DNA of 52,521 bases from Phenylobacterium sp. (GCF_016793225.1 NZ_JAEUMN010000062.1:1-52521); one strand, 5' to 3'; counted from the stretch's first letter, positions 32,121-40,268 are shown. The notes: generated by a model not told the origin, from the letters alone. Numbers and translations: made by a program.

Positions 32121-33455
32121 CTAGCTGACGATCTCCTCGCGCATGGTGCGGCGCGCGCTCCAGAACAGCCAGGCGCAGGGGATGGCGAGCAGGGCGAAGG
32201 TCATCAGCGACCAGCGGATCGCCTCGGCCTCGGAGAGGCCGCGCGCCAGCAGGACGTCCGAGAGGATCCCGACCGCCAGGGGGCCCAGGCCCAGGCCGAT
32301 CAGGTTGGCGACGAACAGCAGGACCGCCGTCGCCGTGGCCCTCGTCTGCGGCCGGACCAGGCTCTGGACGACGCCGTACGCCGGACCCAGCCACATCGAG
32401 CCGAGCAGCCCCGGCGCCAGCAGCAGGGCGAAGGCCACGAGCAGCGAGTCGGCGTTGAGCATGGCGAGCGAGAACGGCAGCGCCGCGACCGCGCCGACCG
32501 CCGGGATCGTCGCATAGGCCCGTCCGTCCTTGCGCGCGAAATGGTCGGCGAGCCGTCCGCCCAGCAAGGTGCCGACGATCGCCATCACCCCCGACGTGAC
32601 GCCCAGGGCCAGGCCGAGGAAGCCCGCGCTCTTCAGGCCGAACATGGCCGAGTAGTGCGCGAGCTCGGGCCCGAAGTTGCGGAAGAAGAACGAGCCGGTG
32701 AAGGCCAGGGACCCGTAGGAGGCGAAGGACTTGATCGTCACGCCGCCGACGACCCGCCAGTAGGTGCGCTTGCCGGCCAGCTCCCGGAGGGCCTCGCGGA
32801 AGCTGGGGGCGTCCTGGGCCGCGGCGGTGACGCGCGGGAGGCTGCGGCGGGGCTCGCGCAGGGTCAGGGCGGCCAGGACCGCGAGCGCGAGGCCCGGCAG
32901 GCCCACCATCACGAAGGCCATCCGCCAGCCGAAGGCGTCGGCGATCAGGCCGCCCAGCGCCAGCCCGAAGATGCTGCCGACCGGGGCGCCCAGCATGTAG
33001 ACCGAGACGGCCGAGGCGCGGCGCTCGGCCGGCACGGTGTCGGCGATCAGAGACAGCGCCGGCGGCGTGCAGCCCGCCTCGCCGACGCCCACGCCGATCC
33101 GCGCGAGGATCAGCTGGGTGAAGCTCTGCGCCAGGCCGGAGAGCGCGGTGAAGCCGCTCCAGACGGCGACCGCGACGGCGATGATCAGCGGTCGGTCGCC
33201 GCGCTCGGCGACGCGGGCGATGGGCACGCCGAGGACCGTGTAGAGCACCGCGAAGGCCAGTCCGGTCATCAGCCCGAGCTGCCAGTCGGCCAGGCCGAGC
33301 TCCTGCTTGATCGGCTCGGCCAGGATCGAGACCACCTGGCGGTCGATGAAGTTGACGACGTAGATCACCATGAGCAGCCCGAGCGCGTAGCTGCGGTAGG
33401 CCCGGCCCGGCAGGGCCATGGGCGCGGCGGGCGCCTCGCCGACTGTGGCGGTCAT
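32121..33455 (-). CDS. MFS transporter (spinster/sugar-phosphate-like family)
   Basis: A 444-residue transporter of the major facilitator superfamily with 12 predicted helices. Helix 1 has YALGLLMVIYVVNFIDRQVVSILAEPIKQELGLADWQLG, then GVPIARVAERGDRP (the MFS loop 2-3 motif) and RIGVGVGEAGCTPPALSLIADTVPAERRASAVSVYMLG, the spinster-like sequence. The second half includes GLLGSMWLGPAYGVVQSLVRPQTRATATAVLLFVANLIGLGLGPLAVGILSD. The start is ATG 33453-33455 with GGGAGGA upstream; a longer frame adds only 16 residues without transporter features. The substrate cannot be told; metabolite or drug export are both possible. Confidence 0.92.
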   Translation of the reverse strand: MTATVGEAPAAPMALPGRAYRSYALGLLMVIYVVNFIDRQVVSILAEPIKQELGLADWQLGLMTGLAFAVLYTVLGVPIARVAERGDRPLIIAVAVAVWSGFTALSGLAQSFTQLILARIGVGVGEAGCTPPALSLIADTVPAERRASAVSVYMLGAPVGSIFGLALGGLIADAFGWRMAFVMVGLPGLALAVLAALTLREPRRSLPRVTAAAQDAPSFREALRELAGKRTYWRVVGGVTIKSFASYGSLAFTGSFFFRNFGPELAHYSAMFGLKSAGFLGLALGVTSGVMAIVGTLLGGRLADHFARKDGRAYATIPAVGAVAALPFSLAMLNADSLLVAFALLLAPGLLGSMWLGPAYGVVQSLVRPQTRATATAVLLFVANLIGLGLGPLAVGILSDVLLARGLSEAEAIRWSLMTFALLAIPCAWLFWSARRTMREEIVS

Positions 33456-33618
33456 GGCCGATCCTCCCGTGTGCCCGTCGCTCTTCCGGCGATCTTGAAA
33501 CACGTTATGGGCCGGTCGAGGGAAGTCAACGCGGCCCCCACGTCACCCCGACGGTTGATCGGCGCCACGCGGCGGCGTCACAGTGGCCGGACGTTCCTGC
33601 CCTCAGCGCGAGCCGCCC

Positions 33619-34638
33619 ATGCGCCCCACGACCTCCCGCCGCGACCTGCTGGCCGCCGCCGCCCTGGCCGCCGCGCCGGCCTTCGCCCAGGCGCCGTCGG
33701 CGGCGATGGAGGAGGTCCTCGACTATGCGCGGGCCCAGAAGACCACGGGCTTCCTGGTGGTGCGCGACCGGCGCACGCTGGTGGAGCGCAACTGGCCGGC
33801 GCCCGAGGCGGATGCGGCCCGGTTCCGCGCCTCCTACGCCTACGAGACCACGCCCGAGGGCGCGCTCCTCGAAGACGTGGCTTCGCAGCAGAAGAGCTTC
33901 GTCGCGATCCTGGCCGCCATCGCCGTCGACAAGGGCCTCCTCGACGTGGAGCGGCCGGTCTCGGACTACATCGGCCCGGGCTGGTCCAAGGCCGCGCCCG
34001 AGCAGGAACGCGCGATCAGGGTGATCCACCTCCTGACCATGTGCTCGGGCCTCGGCGAGCCGCTGAACTACCTGGCGCCGGCAGGCTCCACGTTCTTCTA
34101 CAACACGCCCGCGTACGCGATCCTCAAGCCCGTGCTGGCGGCGGTGGCGGGGCAGCCGCTCGAGACGATCACCCGCGACTGGCTGACCCAGCCTGCGGGC
34201 ATGCGCAACACCGGCTGGCGGCCGCGGCCGGCGGCGTTTGCCGGCGTCGGCAACCCCACCGGCCTCGTCACCTCGCCCCGCGACGTCGCGATCATGGGAC
34301 AGGTGGTGCTGGACGGCGGCCGCGCCGCGGACGGCCGGCGGATCGTCTCGGAAGCCGGGATGAAGGCGATGCTGTCGCGCTCGCCCGCCAACCCCGCCTA
34401 CGGGCGTCTGTGGTGGCTGAACGGCGGCGCCTACACGGTCCGCCCGGCGGGGCGCGCGGAGGGCCCGCTCATCCCGGCCGCCCCGGCCGACCTCGTCGCC
34501 GCGCTGGGCGCGCTCGACCGCAAGCTCTACGTCGTCCCCAGCCGCCGCCTGATCGTGGTGCGCATGGGCCTCGCGGCCCCCGACCGCGACTTCGACCAGC
34601 AGCTCTGGCTGCGACTGGCGCGCGCCCTAGCGATCTAG
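33619..34638 (+). CDS. beta-lactamase-like serine hydrolase, Tat-exported
   Basis: A 339-residue protein of the penicillin-binding/class C beta-lactamase (EstB-like) fold. The start MRPTTSRRDLLAAAALAAAPAFA is a twin-arginine signal peptide (SRRDLL), which fixes ATG 33619. The catalytic SxxK is S89-Q-Q-K92 in ASQQKSFV, followed by the FFYNTPAY segment in place of the usual YxN loop. The Tyr general base and a clean KTG are not evident. Family members include esterases, D-aminopeptidases and lactone hydrolases. The Ser and Lys make hydrolysis likely, but the substrate is unknown. Its last 12 bases overlap the end of the converging ankyrin protein gene. Confidence 0.83.
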   Translation: MRPTTSRRDLLAAAALAAAPAFAQAPSAAMEEVLDYARAQKTTGFLVVRDRRTLVERNWPAPEADAARFRASYAYETTPEGALLEDVASQQKSFVAILAAIAVDKGLLDVERPVSDYIGPGWSKAAPEQERAIRVIHLLTMCSGLGEPLNYLAPAGSTFFYNTPAYAILKPVLAAVAGQPLETITRDWLTQPAGMRNTGWRPRPAAFAGVGNPTGLVTSPRDVAIMGQVVLDGGRAADGRRIVSEAGMKAMLSRSPANPAYGRLWWLNGGAYTVRPAGRAEGPLIPAAPADLVAALGALDRKLYVVPSRRLIVVRMGLAAPDRDFDQQLWLRLARALAI

Positions 34639-35592
34639 CCCCAGCGCGCGATCGAGTTCGGGATCACCGACCGCGGCGGCCATGTCGCGGGCGCTGCGGC
34701 CCTCCGCGTCGCGCAGGTCGAGGTTCGCACCCCGTCGCCGAAGCAGGGCGGCGGCCTCCAGCTGGCGCGCCTCGATGCTCCGCATGAGCGCCGTGCGGCC
34801 CTGCGCGTCGGCCGCGTCGATCGGCGCGCCACGCGCCAGCAGCCGCGAGATCTCCCGCACCTGGCCCGCCGCCGCGGCCGCCCGCAGCCGCTCGGCCCAT
34901 TCGGCCGCCTGGCCCTGCGGCGCGGGCGGCGGGAGCCGGCGCGCGGCCGCGGCGGCCGCCCGCTTCTCGCTGGTGACCACGATCTCGGAGAGCTCGCCGG
35001 CGCCGGCCGGCGCCGCCGCCGGAGGCGTCCTCGGCATGACCGGCGGCAAGCCTAGCGGCGGGATCGAGGGCGGCGGCGGCGCTGGCGGCGGAGGCGGTGG
35101 CGGTGGCGGTGGCGGTGGCGCTGCGAGGTCCCCGGACTCCACAGCCGGCCGCCGCGACGCGCTGACCACGACTTCGGCCGCGCCGGGCGCCGGGCCAGGC
35201 GGCAGGCGCGCCGCGGCGGGCGCCGGCGGCGGCGCAGCCTGGACCGGCGCAGCGGGACGACCCGATGGCGCGGCTGGCGGAGCAGCCGCGGACGGCGTGG
35301 GCGCGGCCGGCGTCGCAGGGGCCGGCGTCGCGGGGGCCGGCGGGCGCAGCGGGTCGGGCCGGAAGACCTGGGTGGCCACGAAAACGCTGATCCCGCCGAC
35401 GCTCGCCGCAGCCAGCCAGCCGGGCCACGCCGCCCGCCGGCGCGGCGCCGCCGGAGGGGCTTCCGCCTGCGCCGACACAGCGGCCAGGACCCGGGCCCGC
35501 CGGGCCGCGCGGGCCGCCTCGTCCGCCAGGACCGCCTCGGCCTGCGCATAGGCCTGGTCGACGGGATCGGTCATCGCGTTCGGATCAGACAT
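34627..35592 (-). CDS. putative anti-sigma factor with proline-rich region and C-terminal ankyrin repeats
   Basis: A 321-residue protein made next to an ECF sigma factor. The cytoplasmic N-terminus is helical (DQAYAQAEAVLADEAARAARRARVLAAV, residues 12-39). One membrane helix (57-74) follows, then a long Pro/Ala-rich, presumably periplasmic stretch with a run of about 12 prolines (159-170). Two motifs in it, EVVVSASRR at 140-148 and EIVVTSEKR at 203-211, look like the conserved plug start of TonB-dependent receptors. From about 235 the chain reads as ankyrin repeats (VREISRLLARGAPIDAADAQGRTALMRSIEARQLEAAALLRRRGANLDLRDAEGRSA). The gene begins within the sigma gene stop (8-bp overlap), so an anti-sigma role is likely but unproven. 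A Met at residue 7 is another possible start. Confidence 0.75.
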   Translation of the reverse strand: MSDPNAMTDPVDQAYAQAEAVLADEAARAARRARVLAAVSAQAEAPPAAPRRRAAWPGWLAAASVGGISVFVATQVFRPDPLRPPAPATPAPATPAAPTPSAAAPPAAPSGRPAAPVQAAPPPAPAAARLPPGPAPGAAEVVVSASRRPAVESGDLAAPPPPPPPPPPPPAPPPPSIPPLGLPPVMPRTPPAAAPAGAGELSEIVVTSEKRAAAAAARRLPPPAPQGQAAEWAERLRAAAAAGQVREISRLLARGAPIDAADAQGRTALMRSIEARQLEAAALLRRRGANLDLRDAEGRSARDMAAAVGDPELDRALGLDR

Positions 35593-36166
35593 GGGCCGAC
35601 CTCTCGCCTGCCAGGAGCTGGCGCAGCCGGGCCCGGGCGTAGCGGAGGCGGCTCTTGGCCGTCTCCATCCCGACCCCCGTGGCGACCGCGATCTCCTCCA
35701 GCGACAGCCCGGCCTGGGCGAACATCACGAAGACGCCGCGCTGCTCGAGCGGCAGCGCCTCGACCGCGGCCACGATCCGCTCGGCCAGTTCGCGGGACTG
35801 GACCTGCTCAAGGGGCGTCTGGCCGGGGTCAGGGATCGTCATCGCCGCGTCCTCGTCCTGCGCCTGCGCCAGCACCGCCACCTTCTGGCGGCGGAAGTGA
35901 TCCCACGTCTTGCGCCGCGCGATGGTCAGCAGCCAGCCGCGGAAGCTGGACTTCTGCGGATCGAACGCGGCGGCGTTGCGCGCGACGGCGACCCAGGTCT
36001 CCTGGTGCAGATCCTCGGCCGCCTCGGCGTGCGCGGGCCCCAGCAGCCGCCGGATGAACTGGTGGCAGACGCGGTCGTGGCGGTCGTAGAGCCGCCCGAA
36101 CGCCAGCGGATCGCCGTCGGCGTGGGCGCGCAGAAGGCCGGCGTCGTCCGCGTCCTCGGGCTCCAT
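35585..36166 (-). CDS. ECF-type RNA polymerase sigma factor
   Basis: A 193-residue sigma-70 family factor with only regions 2 and 4. Region 2 spans about residues 20-95 (LYDRHDRVCHQFIRRLLG; LHQETWVAVARNAAAFDPQKSSFRGWLLTIARRKTWDHFRRQK). Region 4 spans about 130-185 (EALPLEQRGVFVMFAQAGLSLEEIAVATGVGMETAKSRLRYARARLRQLL). I placed the start at ATG 36164-36166, where homology begins; the long open frame upstream lacks sigma features. The following membrane/ankyrin protein overlaps its stop and is the presumed anti-sigma factor. The target regulon is not visible; the pair probably activates its own promoter in the 250-bp gap to the LuxR-VOC gene. Confidence 0.9.
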   Translation of the reverse strand: MEPEDADDAGLLRAHADGDPLAFGRLYDRHDRVCHQFIRRLLGPAHAEAAEDLHQETWVAVARNAAAFDPQKSSFRGWLLTIARRKTWDHFRRQKVAVLAQAQDEDAAMTIPDPGQTPLEQVQSRELAERIVAAVEALPLEQRGVFVMFAQAGLSLEEIAVATGVGMETAKSRLRYARARLRQLLAGERSAHV

Positions 36167-36416
36167 CCGGGCCAAGCCTACCTGCCGCACCGCGCCATTC
36201 CTACCGCCTGACCCCGGAGCCGAACGGGCGGCCCCGCGGCCCCTGTTCCGTTTCCACGGCGTCCAATCTCCCGAGCCTGCATGGAAACATACGCCGTGGC
36301 GCGTCCAACGGGGTTGAACGCGTGAAGGCGGGCCGCGTCCCGTGCGGGCGGGCGGCTCGGCAGCCACAAGACGGACACGGCGGAGGCGCGGGCCTCGGCG
36401 CCCCAGCCGGCACAGG

Positions 36417-37034
36417 TCAGCCGGCGGCCACCTGCGACATGATCGCGAGCGGGCGTTCTTCCGGATCGTGGAAGAAGGCCATCCATTCCTCCGTTCCATC
36501 CTCGTGGGTGTGGATCAGGTGCGGGGCCGACACGAACCGCGCCCCCCGCCGCTCCAGCTCCGCGTGGGCGGCGCGGATGTCCGGGACCCGGAAATAGATC
36601 ACCGACTCCGCCTTGACCGGCCCTTCCTCCAGGAACAGGCGCACGCCGCCGCAGTCGAAGAAGGCCAGCGGGCCGTGGGTGAAGAGGTGCGGAAGACCGA
36701 CCACGTCCCGGTACCAGGCCTCGGCCTCGGCCACGCGCCTCACCGACCGGGAGATCTGGCCCACCGGGCCAAGCACTGGCTGCGCGTCCATTTGGGAGAC
36801 CCTCCGTCCCAGGTTGCTGTCCCGCCGCACGCCGGCCCAGGCGCGGAGCGCGGCGCGGTCGTCCAGGCCGAGCTTCAGGATCGCGTTGGCGACATGGAAC
36901 TTGACCGCATCCAGGCTGATGCGCCGGCGGGTCGCGATCTGGCCGTTCGTCAGGCCGTGCCGGACCGCCTCGACGACGCGCCACTCGGCCGGCGTCAGGA
37001 CATCACCATGGCGAGGTCGCCCGCGATTGCTCAT
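36417..37034 (-). CDS. LuxR-type HTH fused to a VOC (glyoxalase-fold) domain
   Basis: A 205-residue two-domain protein. Residues 10-65 are a LuxR/GerE-type DNA-binding domain (VLTPAEWRVVEAVRHGLTNGQIATRRRISLDAVKFHVANAILKLGL). After a linker, residues 88-200 form a vicinal-oxygen-chelate domain (QISRSVRRVAEAEAWYRDVVGLPHLFTHGPLAFFDCGGVRLFLEEG; IYFRVPDIRAAHAELERRGARFV; WMAFFHDPEERPLAIMS). The usual VOC metal ligands include the first-strand His/Gln (here Gln93-type position), the Glu/His of the paired motifs and the final Glu of DPEER. This arrangement puts a ligand-binding or enzyme module directly on a transcription factor. It is probably a sensor of a small molecule. The downstream gene ends 48 bp away, so it may or may not share a transcript. 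Confidence 0.85.
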   Translation of the reverse strand: MSNRGRPRHGDVLTPAEWRVVEAVRHGLTNGQIATRRRISLDAVKFHVANAILKLGLDDRAALRAWAGVRRDSNLGRRVSQMDAQPVLGPVGQISRSVRRVAEAEAWYRDVVGLPHLFTHGPLAFFDCGGVRLFLEEGPVKAESVIYFRVPDIRAAHAELERRGARFVSAPHLIHTHEDGTEEWMAFFHDPEERPLAIMSQVAAG

Positions 37035-37082
37035 GGCGGCGGAGACTAGCCGACGAACACTCGAATTTCCCTCCCCCGCGCC

Positions 37083-37844
37083 TCACACCAGGGCGTCGGC
37101 GACCAGCGCGGCGATGGCGGCGACGCCGTCGGGGTGGGCGAGTTCGTCCTGCCGCACCTCCAGCTCCAGATAGTCGAGCCCGCGGGGATCGCAGTGGTGC
37201 GGCACGGTGAAGTCGTCGCCGTCCATGCGGTAGGGCTCGTTGTCGCCCACCGCCTCGCCCAGGCGACCGCGCAGCCGCGCGAGCACGGACCGGCTGAGCG
37301 GGGAGTCGTCACGGTGCAGCACGCCCAGGCGCCAGGGCCTGCGCTGTCCCTGCATCACGGGCGTGAACGAGTGCAGCGACACCAGCCGACGCCCTGGCCG
37401 GGCGTCCAGCGCGGCGGCGATCGCGGCATGGTAGGGCTCGAAGATCTCCCGCCGCCGGCGGACCCGCTCGCGGTCGCCGAGCCCGGCGTTGCCGGGGACG
37501 GACGTGCCGTCGCTGGTCTCCACGATCGACTGCGGGTGGTCGGGGCTCCGGTTGCAGTCGATGACCAGGCGCGAGTAGCGCTGGCTGATGAACGTCGCGT
37601 CCAGCCGGACGGACAGGGCGCGGCCCAGGGCGGCCACGCCGAGGTCGCAGGCGATATGGCGCGCCCGGTCGGCCGGCCCCACGCCCAGGTCGCCGAGCCG
37701 CGGCGGTATCGCGTCCCCCGCATGATCGCCCACGAGCAGAAAGCCCGAGGGGGCGCCCGGATTCAGCACAGCGACGGGACTTTCCGCCGCAGCGGCAGCC
37801 GGTCGCGTGGACGGCGCCCCGGAATCGTCGGCCCGATGGGTCAA
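37083..37844 (-). CDS. N-formylglutamate amidohydrolase-like protein
   Basis: A 253-residue protein of the N-formylglutamate amidohydrolase (FGase) family, which hydrolyses N-formylated acids such as N-formylglutamate in histidine breakdown. Blocks seen are FLLVGDHAGDAIPPRLGDLG with the first metal His, ISQRYSRLVIDCNRSPDHP, RLVSLHSFTPVMQG with the second His, and PYRMDGDDFTVPHHCDPRGLDYLELEVRQDEL near the end. I recall the family having the same order of metal-binding His residues. The start is TTG at 37842-37844, in the same bases as the first codon of the transglutaminase gene on the other strand; a start a little further in is possible. No hut genes are nearby. Confidence 0.8.
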   Translation of the reverse strand: MTHRADDSGAPSTRPAAAAAESPVAVLNPGAPSGFLLVGDHAGDAIPPRLGDLGVGPADRARHIACDLGVAALGRALSVRLDATFISQRYSRLVIDCNRSPDHPQSIVETSDGTSVPGNAGLGDRERVRRRREIFEPYHAAIAAALDARPGRRLVSLHSFTPVMQGQRRPWRLGVLHRDDSPLSRSVLARLRGRLGEAVGDNEPYRMDGDDFTVPHHCDPRGLDYLELEVRQDELAHPDGVAAIAALVADALV

Positions 37845-38770
37845 TGCCGCGTGTCTCCCTTCTTCATCGGACCACGTACCGGTACCGCAACCCGGTCGCC
37901 CTGGGCGAGCACCGGGCGATGGCGCGGCCGATGGAGTCGTTCGACCAGCACGTCCTGTCCGCCGATCTGACGATCACGCCCGAGCCTTCGCTCGTGCGGA
38001 CGATCCACGACCTGAGCAACGCCGCCGTGACCGCCGCGCGGTTCGAGGGACGGGCGGACCATCTGGAGTTCGTCCTGCGGGCCGAGGTGGAGCATCGGCC
38101 CGAGCGCTGCGCCAGCGCGCAGGACGACGACACCGTCCTTGGGACCGACGGCTTCGCCTACGCCCCCGGCGACGCCCACGCGCTGAGCCCGTTCGTCGGG
38201 AACGCGGCGGACGCCGGCGACGCCGCGGTGGACCCGTGGGCGCGGCGTTTCCTGAAGCCCGTCGGCCGCACCCGTATCGCGACCCTGCTTTCGGACATGA
38301 CGCACGCCATCCGCGACGAGTTCGCGTACGAGCTGCGGGTGTCCGGCAAGCCCCAGCCGGCGGCCGAGACGCTCGAGCGCCGGCGCGGGAGCTGCCGCGA
38401 CTTCGCGGTCCTGCTGATGACGGCCGCGCGGCGCCACGGCCTCGCGGCCCAGTTCGTCTCGGGCTACGTCTACGGCGCGCCGGGCGGCGGCGCCCCGACG
38501 GGCGGTGGACACACCCATGCCTGGGCCCGCGCCTACCTTCCCGAGGTGGGATGGTGCGACTTCGATCCGACCAACGGGATCATCGGAGCTCGCGGGCTGA
38601 TCCGCGTGGCCGCGGTCGCGAACCCTCGCGACGCCGTCCCGCTGCACGGAAGCTGGTCCGGCTTCGCCTCCGATTTCATCGGCCTCGATGTCGAGGTGGC
38701 GATTTGCGCTCACGATCCCGCCGATACGCAACCGATTGAAGAGAAAGGAATTGCGCAGCAGGTCATTTAG
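37844..38770 (+). CDS. transglutaminase-like cysteine protein (family with bacterial N-terminal domain)
   Basis: A 308-residue protein. An N-terminal beta domain (VSLLHRTTYRYRNPVALGEHRAMARPM), the standard bacterial transglutaminase N-terminal module, comes before the papain-like transglutaminase core. The triad is complete: Cys184 in RRGSCRDFAVLLM, His225 in GGHTHAWARAYLP and Asp241 in WCDFDPTNG. Family members include proteases, peptide N-glycanases and poorly known cytoplasmic enzymes found near proteasome-like genes. No anbu-type or alpha-E (DUF403) gene lies next to it here, unlike in many genomes. The ATG at 37844 overlaps the start codon of the divergent gene. A second transglutaminase-like gene starts 8 bp downstream. 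Confidence 0.87.
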   Translation: MPRVSLLHRTTYRYRNPVALGEHRAMARPMESFDQHVLSADLTITPEPSLVRTIHDLSNAAVTAARFEGRADHLEFVLRAEVEHRPERCASAQDDDTVLGTDGFAYAPGDAHALSPFVGNAADAGDAAVDPWARRFLKPVGRTRIATLLSDMTHAIRDEFAYELRVSGKPQPAAETLERRRGSCRDFAVLLMTAARRHGLAAQFVSGYVYGAPGGGAPTGGGHTHAWARAYLPEVGWCDFDPTNGIIGARGLIRVAAVANPRDAVPLHGSWSGFASDFIGLDVEVAICAHDPADTQPIEEKGIAQQVI

Positions 38771-38778
38771 AGGACGCC

Positions 38779-39639
38779 ATGCGGATCAGAGCCGGATTTG
38801 AGATTGCCTTCGAGTGCCCGGCGCCCACGCCCCTGCTCCTGATGCTGAGCATCCGCCCGGAACGGCGCGGCCAGCTCGAGACGCCCGACGTCCTGTCCGC
38901 CACTCCGGCGACCCCCATCCGGCAATATGTCGACGACTTCGGCAACGTCTGCAGCCGGGTGACGGCTCCCGCCGGCCTGATCACGCTGCGCAGCGACTTC
39001 ATCATCCGCGACACGGGCCAGCCCGATCCGAGCGCGCCCGACGCCTGCCAGCATCCCATCGAGGACCTGCCGGACGACGTCATCCTGTTCCTGCTCGGCT
39101 CCCGCTACTGCGAGACCCAGCACCTGAGCGACCTCGCCTGGCGGCTGTTCGGAAACACGCCGCCCGGGTGGGCGCGCGTCCAGGCGATCGTGGACTACGC
39201 CCACGCGCGCATCGCATTCGGCTATCCCCACGCCCGCGACACCCGGACCGCCTGGGAGGCGCATGAAGAGCAGGTCGGCGTCTGCCGCGACTTCGCCCAC
39301 CTGGCCATCGCCCTGTGCCGCTGCATGAACATCCCCGCCCGGTACTGCACCGGCTACCTGGGCGACATCGGCGTGCCGCCCTCGGACGCGCCCATGGACT
39401 TCAGCGCCTGGTTCGAAGTCTACCTCGGCGGCGCCTGGCGCACCTTCGACGCCCGGCACAACCGTCCGCGGATCGGCCGCATCCTGATGGCCGTGGGCCG
39501 CGACGCCACCGACGTGGCGATCAGCACCAGCTTCGGCCCGGCTAGGCTCGCGGGCTTCGAAGTGTTCACGCACGAGGTGAGCGCCGGCTCCGTCGTCCGT
39601 CAGGACAGGAGCCTGACAGCGGGCCTTCCGGCAGCCTAG
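38779..39639 (+). CDS. second transglutaminase-like protein with Ser at the catalytic His position
   Basis: A 286-residue relative of the preceding gene product. A N-terminal beta domain (MRIRAGFEIAFECPAPTPLLLMLSIRPERR) leads to the transglutaminase core. Cys169 stands in VGVCRDFAHLAIALCR and Asp224 in WRTFDARHN. The residue that should be the catalytic His reads Ser209 (MDFSAWFEVYL), at the spacing seen in its neighbour. His227, three residues after the Asp, could substitute only with a different geometry. As I recall, some family members share the DFSAWFE pattern, so this may be a subfamily trait rather than decay. The gene starts 8 bp after the first, so the two are translated together. 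Confidence 0.85.
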   Translation: MRIRAGFEIAFECPAPTPLLLMLSIRPERRGQLETPDVLSATPATPIRQYVDDFGNVCSRVTAPAGLITLRSDFIIRDTGQPDPSAPDACQHPIEDLPDDVILFLLGSRYCETQHLSDLAWRLFGNTPPGWARVQAIVDYAHARIAFGYPHARDTRTAWEAHEEQVGVCRDFAHLAIALCRCMNIPARYCTGYLGDIGVPPSDAPMDFSAWFEVYLGGAWRTFDARHNRPRIGRILMAVGRDATDVAISTSFGPARLAGFEVFTHEVSAGSVVRQDRSLTAGLPAA

Positions 39640-39704
39640 GCTTGCCCATCCCTCAGCGCCATCCGGTTTCGACGCATATCGGACGGCTGGAAAATCGTGA
39701 GGAC

Positions 39705-39754
39705 TCCTCTCCCAAGCGCGGCAGCGCTGTGGGAGAGGCCGGGAGAGGGCGGCG
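39705..39754 (+). repeat. left inverted repeat flanking the DUF559 pseudogene
   Basis: The unit reads CCTCTCCCA, GCGCGGCAGCGCTG, TGGGAGAGGCC, then GGGAGAGGGCGGCG. It is itself palindromic (CTCTCCCA...TGGGAGAG) around AGCGCGGCAGCGCT. Read on the other strand, the copy at 40269-40318 differs in only about 3 of 50 bases by my alignment. Confidence 0.8.
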
Positions 39755-39797
39755 CGGCTGGACGGGCCGAAGACGCCGCGTGGGACCCGGTCGCAGG

Positions 39798-40210
39798 TCA
39801 GGGGCGGAAGGCGCCTGATTCCGCTCGACGCCGCTCGATGTGACGCCCACGTCGGCTGGGGTCGGACTCGCGACAGGCGCTCAGGATGCGCCAGCTTGAC
39901 CGGTCGAGATCCTGGAGCGCGGCGGCGTTGCCGAAGCGAAGCACGAGCAGGCCCTTCCCCCGCAGATAGGCGTCACGGCGGTCGTCGTAGACCGTGCGCT
40001 CGGCATGCACGCCGCCGTCCAGTTCGACCACGACCGCAGCCTCGAGGCACAGGAAGTCGACGATGAAGCGACCGACGACGGCTTGGCGACGCCACTTCCA
40101 GCCGTCCATCCGGGCGCCGCGCAACATCTCCCAGAGGCGGGCCTCGGCTTCGGTCTGCTCGCGTCGGAGCCGGCGGCCCGATCACGCCGCAGCTTGGCGG
40201 TGACGGACAT
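39798..40210 (-). pseudogene. frameshifted DUF559 (Vsr-like endonuclease fold) gene
   Basis: The reading frame that starts with ATG at 40208-40210 reads MSVTAKLRRDRA. The DUF559 body lies in the next frame: RRLRREQTEAEARLWEMLRGARMDGWKWRR, then VVGRFIVDFLCLEAAVVVELDGG and HAERTVYDDRRDAYLRGKGLLVLRFGN. That is the full DUF559 pattern, including the Asp and Glu of the restriction-endonuclease-like core (VDFLC and ELDGG). Reading both parts with one base skipped near 40171-40183 would give a continuous, family-like protein of about 137 residues. The second frame has a stop (TGA at 40182-40184) before the join and no good start before MLRG. So it carries a one-base insertion, or a sequencing error there. 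It lies inside two nearly identical inverted repeats. Confidence 0.78.
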
Positions 40211-40268
40211 GACCTTGCCCACAGGCGTCGCCTCCTGGTCCAACGGCGGCGCGGCGCGCGCAGCTCAG

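Noticed and set aside
35080-35125. GGTGGC-type microsatellite as possible phase-variable switch
   Set aside because: It encodes the in-frame proline run of the ankyrin protein. The repeat unit is a multiple of three, so length change would not shift the frame.
39881-40243. A 120-residue minus-strand protein as a separate gene
   Set aside because: Only its first 12 residues after the inner Met look like DUF559. The remainder is the wrong frame of the DUF559 gene.
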